From NCBI GenBank assembly GCA_964019135.1, contig OZ025256.1, positions 38,536,035 through 38,600,034 of the forward strand: a DNA stretch of 64,000 nt, written 5' to 3'. The translations under genes were made by a program, and so were the position numbers. Positions within the stretch are counted from its first letter, which is position 1; each line of letters begins with the position of its first letter. This DNA is from Arenicola marina. Its lineage: Eukaryota > Annelida > Polychaeta > Arenicolidae. This document shows positions 55,864 to 64,000 of this stretch, piece by piece. The notes under the pieces were generated by a model. It had not been told where the DNA came from and searched no databases. It saw nothing but the letters and a program-made list of their open reading frames with translations.

Positions 55864-56853
55864 TGTTACGGTATTCAGGTTGTGAATGCCTCGAGTGTTG
55901 AATCTTGTCAGGATGGCTACTCGAATTATTCAATGGGAGACCGTGAACTTTACTCGTAACTTTTATGCTTAGTAAAATCGCTCCTATCGTCAATTTTATT
56001 TGTGTTGCTTTTCCAAAGCTTTTAGTAAAAAGTCGTGAGTTCCTTTCGACAGTTTTATTAAGTACGTTCCAATTCGATCATCAGTTATTACCAATTTCCG
56101 ACAACTAAGCTTATTTAAGGTAAACACACTTACTTGCCACGTCACCACCTGTCAAAACATTGGCACGTGGGGGTATTTACTTATGCTAATTTACCCAAGT
56201 GCACCTTTTACTCTCTGGATCTACCTAAGATATGCGCGCTCCAACATTCGACCCATCTAGGTTTCCTTAATTATAGCCTGCTAAAGATAAATATTAGCGT
56301 GTGTTAATAATTCCGTAAAGTAACTCATATGCCAAAATATATCGTACCACACGGACAGCAGCCAAGAGCAGACTGTCCCGTACAACGCTCATGCCCGCCT
56401 TTTATAGGCTCTGACTGGTCACGTGACCAACTCACGTTTTGGTGAGTTCATCCATTTGTCAACTTATTGGTGAGTTGGGCCCGCGACGGTGAACAAAGAT
56501 TTCACTCTTATTCTTACTTAAACTTGACTATTATGTTGTCCAAAATACCTCAGAATGGATAAACCATGGATAATCTATAGAATTCCGGTGAGTACAAGCT
56601 GTGATAAGGCGTGTGACCTGTTAAACCAACTCGAAGTTGTCACATTCTTCTATTATCGCCCGCTCGTGTGTCCGCACTGTGATCAGATTACGCTGTCCAT
56701 TTCCTTTACTTGATGACCAAATCTTTTCTTATTCTATATATATCCATGAAATAAATACTCAACCCAATACACAATACATTTCAACATTGTATTACATATG
56801 ACGTACATTTTCCTTAACATTTAGTGCACATTACATTCCAACATTTTGTCACA
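55864..56853 (-). repeat. 5' LTR of the gypsy element
   Basis: 990 bases, starting TGTGACA and ending GTAACA on the - strand. A TATA-like CTATAAAAG (56399-56407 on +) lies in the middle and would start transcription leftwards about 25-30 bases on. AATAAA motifs follow (at 56054-56059 and 55995-56000). Differences from the other LTR seen by eye include the positions near 56056, 56092, 56148-56149 and 56208. Confidence 0.95.
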
Positions 56854-57785
56854 ATATTACTAATATTGTATTTTTGCTTGTTCCCCTTATGAATGCTCGA
56901 CCAAATAACATGAATCTAATTCTGATGCTTTGGCGTTTTTATTTCCACAATCCACACAATCAACCCGCAGGAAGCTGTTTTATTCACAGAATACAATGAA
57001 GCAAGAACAGTTATTACTGATATCGGCATAGCATTTTACAAATCAACATCTGTCTCTACTGGGCCACACTGGGAGGGGCGACAATATAAAGAAATGTTTA
57101 GGTCACCAGTGGCGCCACTTGGTGGGCCGTTCTGCAGCTACTGGCTGGATTAATGGTGCCCCCATCTAGCGGGTAATTTCGATATAGCGACAGCAAGACG
57201 CTACATCTGTCGTAGACGAAATCAATAGCCAACGTTACGCAGCACATATACCTCACAGTACCCTGTACACATATACCTCACAGTACACTGTGCACATATG
57301 ACATAATGTTCAAACAAATATAATCGCCTCTCTGGGCAAAGCTTTTCTGGTCAAAGCCTTTCACACACTTTTTGGCATTGGGCTATGCTATTATCTACAG
57401 TATCCGTCTGTTTTGTCGGTAAATCCGCCAATGGAGAGGAAGGATTTAGTCGCTGCGCACCAAGCCGCGGGGTGAAGGTCTTTATAACGTGGCAATCATC
57501 TCAATCAATTTGAAGTCATTCGGGACAATCGATGGAAATCAATTATGCCCAAAAGTAGACACATATACACCCACAGACATGCAGACACATATACACCCAC
57601 ACACCAGGTGAACACACACCTGGTACCTGTCTGGACATATACAGATGGTATGGAACATGAGTTAGGTACCGGTATGTGTGGGTGGTGTCAAATGTAAGCA
57701 TTGAACACACACTATAGTCTGAGCACCCTGCTCTAGGTCCTGCGCCCTTAATGTTCACCGACACAACGTCATAGCCATAATGCGC
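56854..57785. other. Intergenic, no gene recognised
   Basis: Right target duplication atat (56854-56857), then no supported gene. A partial repeat of cacatatacctcacagtaca (57247-57285) and of acacatatacacccacaca (57559-57604) is present. Confidence 0.5.
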
Positions 57786-57787
57786 CA

Positions 57788-57952
57788 TGTAGCTAACCCG
57801 TAGCTAAGACATGGCTAAGACGTAGCTAACCCGTAGCTAAGACATGGCTAAGACGTAGCTAACCCGTAGCTAACACATGGCTAAGACGTTGCTAAGACGT
57901 AGCTAAAATGTAGCTAACACGTAGCAATCCCGTAGCTAACTCGTAGCTTAAA
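57788..57952. repeat. Short tandem repeat based on GTAGCTAA
   Basis: Units of about 11 bp: cgtagctaacc, catggctaaga, cgtagctaaga. About 14 imperfect copies. Confidence 0.88.
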
Positions 57953-58075
57953 CTTCCTCCTCATCTAATATGATATTCCAGTTTGTCCTTGACATCCAGC
58001 TTAAGAAGCGGCGTTATCGCACCAGAACGAGGCTTCCGTCTCCGGACACCAGATCCAGGCCTAGCCCGACCACTG

Positions 58076-58404
58076 CTATGAAGGGTTGTGGTTCCACACG
58101 ACGTCGTAAGAGGTGTAATTGGCAGTGCTAAATTGAATTGATCCCGAGATCTCGGCGCGAGTCACGTTGGCGGTATACTCCTCAAGACAGTCCAGGACTA
58201 AAGGATTGTTGCCATCCAGGTGGATTTTGTTCAGAAACAGCTCCGGGCGGTGGTCGAAGCGGAGGTTGGGGAGGTCGCCAACCCCGAAGACACAGATCGA
58301 GTGGACGATTTTGCCCTTACAGCCGTGAACCTTCTTCAGCCACGTGGCCGCCCAGATCTTGAACCTGGCCCAGTTCGGGTAGCTCTCTCCCATTTCCGGC
58401 TCAC
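58076..58404 (-). CDS. Core-2/I-branching N-acetylglucosaminyltransferase-like (GT14), terminal exon
   Basis: On the - strand the acceptor atacattttcag opens the exon at 58404. It begins in phase 1 (gt completes a Gly codon) and ends with TAG at 58076-58078. Translation: EPEMGESYPNWARFKIW, then GKIVHSICVFGVGDLP, PELFLNKIHLDGN and LVLDCLEEY. This is the C-terminal part of the GCNT family: the VCVFGAGDL block, the LFANKF block and the xLxCLEE ending are all recognisable. These are type II Golgi membrane enzymes that add beta-1,6 GlcNAc branches to O-glycans or I-antigen chains from UDP-GlcNAc. The N-terminal anchor and catalytic core must lie in exons to the right of 64000, beyond the 37-bp array. 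The length after the CLEE motif (about 30 residues, with two possible N-glycosylation sites: NVT and NYT) is longer than in the vertebrate C2GnT proteins. Confidence 0.85.
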
Positions 58405-58435
58405 CTGAAAATGTATCCACGGAAATATATAATTT

Positions 58436-58508
58436 ATATAATAGAAATATATAATTTAAATTATGTATTTCTATTATAGAAATTATGTATTTCTATTATG
58501 CAGTAATT
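58436..58508. repeat. AT-rich inverted repeat (possible cruciform)
   Basis: taatagaaatatataattt is followed by its near-complement aaattatgtatttctatta, and a second tatttctattat copy follows. The arms are about 19 bases with almost no loop. It lies in the intron just upstream of the glycosyltransferase exon. Confidence 0.8.
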
Positions 58509-58526
58509 TCTATTATACCCCGTAAT

Positions 58527-61500
58527 CCAGACTCACCTCTATACGTTTCAGGTATCACGTAATCCAGACTCACCTCAATAAGCTCCAGGTATCCCGTAAT
58601 CCGGACTCGCCTATATACGCTCCAGGTACCCCGTCATCCGGACTCACATCTATACGCTCCAGGTTCCCCGTAATCCGGACTCACCTCTATACACCCCAGG
58701 TACCCCGTAATCCGAACTCGCCTCTATACGCTCCAGGTACCCCGTAATCCGGATTCACCTCTATACGCTCAAGGTACCCCGTAATCCGGACTCACCTCTA
58801 TACACCCCAGGTAGCCCGTAATCCGAACTCGCCTCTATGCGCTTCAGGTACCCCGTAATCCGGACTCACCTCTATACGCTTCATATACCCCGTAATCCGG
58901 ACTCACCTCTATACACTCCAGGTACCCTGTAATCCGGACTCACCTCTATACGCTCCAGGCACACCGTAATCCGGACTCACCTCTATACGCTCCGGGTACC
59001 CCGTAATCCGGACTCACCTCTATACGCTCCAGGTACCCCGTAATCCGGACTCACCTCCATACGCTCCAGGTTTCCCGTAATCCGGACTCACCTCTATACG
59101 CTCCAGGTACCCCGTAATCCAGGCTCACCTCTATACACTCCAGGTAACCGTCATCCGGACTCACCTCTATACGCTCAAGGTACCCCGTAATCCGGACTCA
59201 CCTCTATACACCCCAGGTAGCCCGTAATCCGAACTCGCCTCTATGCGCTTCAGGTACCCCGTAATCCGGACTCACCTCTATACGCTTCATATACCCCGTA
59301 ATCCGGACTCACCTCTATACACTCCAGGTACCCTGTAATCCGGACTCACCTCTATACGCTCCAGGCACACCGTAATCCGGACTCACCTCTATACGCTCCG
59401 GGTACCCCGTAATCCGGACTCACCTCTATACGCTCCAGGTACCCCGTAATCCGGACTCACCTCCATACGCTCCAGGTTTCCCGTAATCCGGACTCACCTC
59501 TATACGCTCCAGGTACCCCGTAATCCAGGCTCACCTCTATACACTCCAGGTAACCGTCATCCGGACTCACCTCTATACGCTCCAGGTTCCCCGCAATCCG
59601 GACTCACCTCTATACGCTCCAGGTTCCCCGTAATCCGGACTCACCTCTATACGCTCCAGGTACCCCGTAATCCGGACTCACCTCTATACGCTCCAGGTTC
59701 CCCGTAATCCGGACTCACCTCTATACGCTCCAGGTACCCCGTAAGCCAGACTCACCTCGATACGCTCCAGGTAACCGTCATCCGGACTCACTTCTATACG
59801 CTCCAGGTTCCCCGTAATCCGGACTCACCTCTATACGCTCCAGGTACCCCGTAATCCGGACTCGCCTCTATACGCTCCAGGTAACCGTCATCCGGACTCA
59901 CCTCTATACGCTTCAGGTTCCCCGTAATCCGGACTCACCTCTATACGCTCCAGGTACCCCGTAATCCGGACTCACCTCTATACGCTCCAGGTTCCCCGTA
60001 ATCCGGACTCACCTCTATACGCTCCAGGTACCCCGTAAGCCAGACTCACCTCGATACGCTCCAGGTTCCCCGTAATCCGGACTCACCTCTATACGCTCCA
60101 GGTACCCCGTAATCCGGACTCGCCTCTATACGCTCCAGGTAACCGTCATCCGGACTCACCTCTATACGCTTCAGGTTCCCCGTAATCCGGACTCACCTCT
60201 ATACGCTCCAGGTACCCCGTAATCCGGACTCACCTCTATACGCTCCAGGTTCCCCGTAATCCGGACTCACCTCTATACGCTCCAGGTACCCCGTAATCCG
60301 GACTCACCTCTATACGCTCCAGGTACCCCGTCATCCGGACTCACCTCTATACGCTCCAGGTTCCCCGTAATCCGGACTCACCTCTATACGTCCCAGGTAC
60401 CCCGTAATCCAGACTCACCTCTATACGCTCCAGGTAACCGTCATCCGGACTCACCTCTATACGCTCCAGCTTCCCCGTAATCCGGACTCACCTCTATACG
60501 CTCCAGGTACCCCGTAATCCGGACTCACCTCCATACGCTCCAGGTTTCCCGTAATCCGGACTCACCTCTATACGCTCCAGGTACCCCGTAATCCAGGCTC
60601 ACCTCTATACACTCCAGGTAACCGTCATCCGGACTCACCTCTATACACTCCAGGTAACCGTCATCCGGACTCACCTCTATACGCTCCAGGTTCCCCGTAA
60701 TCCGGACTCACCTCTATACGCTCCAGGTACCCCGTAATCCGGACTCACCTCTATACGCTCCAGGTTCCCCGTAATCCGGACTCACCTCTATACGCTCCAG
60801 GTACCCCGTAAGCCAGACTCACCTCGATACGCTCCAGGTAACCGTCATCCGGACTCACTTCTATACGCTCCAGGTTCCCCGTAATCCGGACTCACCTCTA
60901 TACGCTCCAGGTACCCCGTAATCCGGATTCGCCTCTATACGCTCCAGGTAACCGTCATCCGGACTCACCTCTATACGCTTCAGGTTCCCCGTAATCCGGA
61001 CTCACCTCTATACGCTCCAGGTACCCCGTAATCCGGACTCACCTCTATACGCTCCAGGTTCCCCGTAATCCGGACTCACCTCTATACGCTCCAGGTACCC
61101 CGTAAGCCAGACTCACCTCGATACGCTCCAGGTTCCCCGTAATCCGGACTCACCTCAATACGCTCCAGGTACCCCGGAATCCGGACTCACCTCTATACGC
61201 TCCAGGTACCCCGTAATCCGGACTCACCTCTATACGCTCCAGGTTCCCCGCAATCCGGACTCACCTCTATACGCTCCAGGTACCCCGTAAGCCAGACTCA
61301 CCTCGATACGCTCCAGGTAACCGTCATCCGGACTCACCTCTATACGCTCCAGGTACCCCGTCATCCGGACTCACCACTATACGCTCCAGGTTCCCCGTAA
61401 TCCGGACTCACCTCTATACGTCCCAGGTACCCCGTAATCCAGACTCACCTCTATACGCTCCAGGTAACCGTCATCCGGACTCACCTCTATACGCTCCAGC

Positions 61501-64000
61501 TTCCCCGTAATCCGGACTCACCTCTATACGCTCCAGGTACCCCGTAATCCGGACTCACCTCTGTACGCTCCAGGTTCCCCATAATCCGGACTCGCCTCTA
61601 TACGCTCCAGGTACCCCGTAATCCAGACTCACCTCTATACGCTCCAGGTACCCCGTAATCCGGACTCACCTCTATACGCTCCAGGTACCCCGTAATCCGG
61701 ACTCACCTCTATATGCTCCAGGTTCCCCGTAATCCGGACTCACCTCTGTACGCTCCAGGTTCCCCGTAATCCAGACTCACCTCTATACGCTCCAGATACC
61801 CCGTCATCCGGACTCACCTCTATACGCTCCAGGTTCCCCGTAATCCGGACTCACCTCTATACGCTCCAGGTACCCCGTAATCCGGACTCACCTCTATATG
61901 CTCCAGGTTCCCCGTAATCCGGACTCACCTCTATACGCTCCAGGTACCCCGTAAGCCAGACTCACCTCGATACGCTCCAGGTAACCGTCATCCGGACTCA
62001 CTTCTATACGCTCCAGGTTCCCCGTAATCCGGACTCACCTCTATACGCTCCAGGTACCCCGTAATCCGGACTCGCCTCTATACGCTCCAGGTAACCGTCA
62101 TCCGGACTCACCTCTATACGCTTCAGGTTCCCCGTAATCCGGACTCACCTCTATACGCTCCAGGTACCCCGTAATCCGGACTCACCTCTATACGCTCCAG
62201 GTTCCCCGTAATCCGGACTCACCTCTATACGCTCCAGGTACCCCGTAAGCCAGACTCACCTCGATACGCTCCAGGTTCCCCATAATCCGGACTCACCTCT
62301 ATACGCTCCAGGTACCCCGTAATCCGGACTCGCCTCTATACGCTCCAGGTAACCGTCATCCGGACTCACCTCTATACGCTTCAGGTTCCCCGTAATCCGG
62401 ACTCACCTCTATACGCTCCAGGTACCCCGTAATCCGGACTCACCTCTATACGCTCCAGGTTCCCCGTAATCCGGACTCACCTCTATACGCTCCAGGTACC
62501 CCGTAATCCGGACTCACCTCTGTACGCTCCAGGTACCCCGTCATCCGGACTCACCTCTATACGCTCCAGGTTCCCCGTAATCCGGACTCACCTCTATACG
62601 TCCCAGGTACCCCGTAATCCAGACTCACCTCTATACGCTCCAGGTAACCGTCATCCGGACTCACCTCTATACGCTCCAGCTTCCCCGTAATCCGGACTCA
62701 CCTCTATACGCTCCAGGTACCCCGTAATCCGGACTCACCTCCATACGCTCCAGGTTTCCCGTAATCCGGACTCACCTCTATACGCTCCAGGTACCCCGTA
62801 ATCCGGATTCGCCTCTATACGCTCCAGGTAACCGTCATCCGGACTCACCTCTATACGCTTCAGGTTCCCCGTAATCCGGACTCACCTCTATACGCTCCAG
62901 GTACCCCGTAATCCGGACTCACCTCTATACGCTCCAGGTTCCCCGTAATCCGGACTCACCTCTATACGCTCCAGGTACCCCGTAAGCCAGACTCACCTCG
63001 ATACGCTCCAGGTTCCCCGTAATCCGGACTCACCTCAATACGCTCCAGGTACCCCGGAATCCGGACTCACCTCTATACGCTCCAGGTACCCCGTAATCCG
63101 GACTCACCTCTATACGCTCCAGGTTCCCCGCAATCCGGACTCACCTCTATACGCTCCAGGTACCCCGTAAGCCAGACTCACCTCGATACGCTCCAGGTAA
63201 CCGTCATCCGGACTCACCTCTATACGCTCCAGGTACCCCGTCATCCGGACTCACCACTATACGCTCCAGGTTCCCCGTAATCCGGACTCACCTCTATACG
63301 TCCCAGGTACCCCGTAATCCAGACTCACCTCTATACGCTCCAGGTAACCGTCATCCGGACTCACCTCTATACGCTCCAGCTTCCCCGTAATCCGGACTCA
63401 CCTCTATACGCTCCAGGTACCCCGTAATCCGGACTCACCTCTGTACGCTCCAGGTTCCCCATAATCCGGACTCGCCTCTATACGCTCCAGGTACCCCGTA
63501 ATCCAGACTCACCTCTATACGCTCCAGGTACCCCGTAATCCGGACTCACCTCTATACGCTCCAGGTACCCCGTAATCCGGACTCACCTCTATATGCTCCA
63601 GGTTCCCCGTAATCCGGACTCACCTCTGTACGCTCCAGGTTCCCCGTAATCCAGACTCACCTCTATACGCTCCAGATACCCCGTCATCCGGACTCACCTC
63701 TATACGCTCCAGGTTCCCCGTAATCCGGACTCACCTCTATACGCTCCAGGTACCCCGTAATCCGGACTCACCTCTATATGCTCCAGGTTCCCCGTAATCC
63801 GGACTCACCTCTATACGCTCCAGGTACCCCGTAAGCCAGACTCACCTCGATACGCTCCAGGTAACCGTCATCCGGACTCACTTCTATACGCTCCAGGTTC
63901 CCCGTAATCCGGACTCACCTCTATACGCTCCAGGTACCCCGTAGTCCGGACTCGCCTCTATACGCTCCAGGTAACCGTCATCCGGACTCACCTCTATACG
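58527..64000. repeat. 37-bp minisatellite in the glycosyltransferase intron, about 148 copies, runs off the window
   Basis: The unit on + is ggactcacctctatacgctc plus caggtaccccgtaatcc. Frequent variants have ggttccccg, gtaaccgtcatccgg (35-36 bp) or ccagactcac. Higher-order copies exist: a block of about 11 units recurs with a 406-bp offset (58801 and 59207), and a block of about 51 units recurs with an offset of exactly 1,880 bp (61171/63051, 61561/63441, 61741/63621). On the - strand, the gene's sense strand, nearly every unit contains GTATAGAG|GTGAGT, a consensus 5' splice site. See findings for the possible exon origin. Confidence 0.97.

Larger units (their letters stand above)
46395..56853 (-). 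mobile_element. Ty3/gypsy LTR retrotransposon with an extra zinc-finger gene, 10.46 kb
   Basis: Two 990-bp LTRs in direct orientation, a primer-binding site, a polypurine tract and a 4-bp target duplication define a complete insertion. In transcription order (- strand): gag, a -1 frameshift site, protease, RT/RNase H, integrase, then a zinc-finger reading frame where retroviruses carry env. The RT-RNase H-integrase order identifies Ty3/gypsy (not copia). By eye the LTRs differ at about 8 of 990 positions, so the insertion is young. Even so, pol has two frame changes and one in-frame stop, while gag and the extra gene are open. The element would form cytoplasmic particles and copy RNA into DNA if pol were supplied in trans. 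Confidence 0.97.

Noticed and set aside
57543..57788. 81-codon - strand frame
   Set aside because: Lies over short acacatatacaccc repeats; no family match or splice borders.
58527..64000. CRISPR-like array
   Set aside because: The repeats abut directly with no spacers, unit variants are gradual, and the genome is eukaryotic.

Overview
The window is a stretch of nuclear DNA from an invertebrate animal, probably marine. Three things show this: spliced exons with GT-AG borders, a Ty3/gypsy LTR retrotransposon together with APE-type LINEs and tRNA-derived SINEs, and very many minisatellites and long poly-G/poly-C runs. I cannot name the species. The texture (dense minisatellites, G-runs, few genes) fits genomes such as lancelets, molluscs or brachiopods, but nothing here decides between them.

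Host genes are sparse. A calmodulin-like gene on the + strand has its last three coding exons at 33287-33430, 35178-35414 and 36550-36614; reading phases match across both introns, all four EF-hand loops are complete, and the first coding exon was not found. The terminal coding exon of a core-2/I-branching N-acetylglucosaminyltransferase-like gene (glycosyltransferase family 14) lies on the - strand at 58076-58404; the rest of that gene must lie beyond position 64000. A possible exon with a start codon (15985-16205, +) is the only other host coding candidate.

Mobile DNA explains most other recognisable sequence. The largest unit is a 10.46-kb Ty3/gypsy element on the - strand (46395-56853) with 990-bp LTRs that differ at about 8 positions, a 4-bp target duplication, a tRNA-Leu-type primer-binding site, gag, protease, RT/RNase H and integrase. 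It also has an extra intact reading frame in the env position that encodes a C2H2 zinc-finger/coiled-coil protein and not an envelope. Gag and pol are separated by a textbook -1 slippery heptamer directly followed by the gag stop. A CR1/Jockey-like LINE (28274-31718), a second LINE 3' part (9735-11178), a LINE scrap (41523-41750), two SINE families (one copy with a perfect 13-bp target duplication), a pair of 370-bp repeats with short terminal inverted repeats, and a 3-kb inverted-repeat structure (42383-45420) make up the rest.

Tandem arrays lie at 3.7-5.4, 6.5-6.9, 17.4-20.7, 31.9-32.4, 33.5-34.1, 37.1-38.0 and 58.5-64.0 kb. Two deserve special attention. The array in the calmodulin-like gene's intron (33493-34130) holds about 29 perfect copies of the CREB palindrome TGACGTCA. 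The 37-bp array at the right end, next to the glycosyltransferase exon, carries in nearly every unit, on the gene's sense strand, a consensus 5' splice site preceded by a few codons in the same phase as the terminal exon. It looks like an amplified exon-intron junction.
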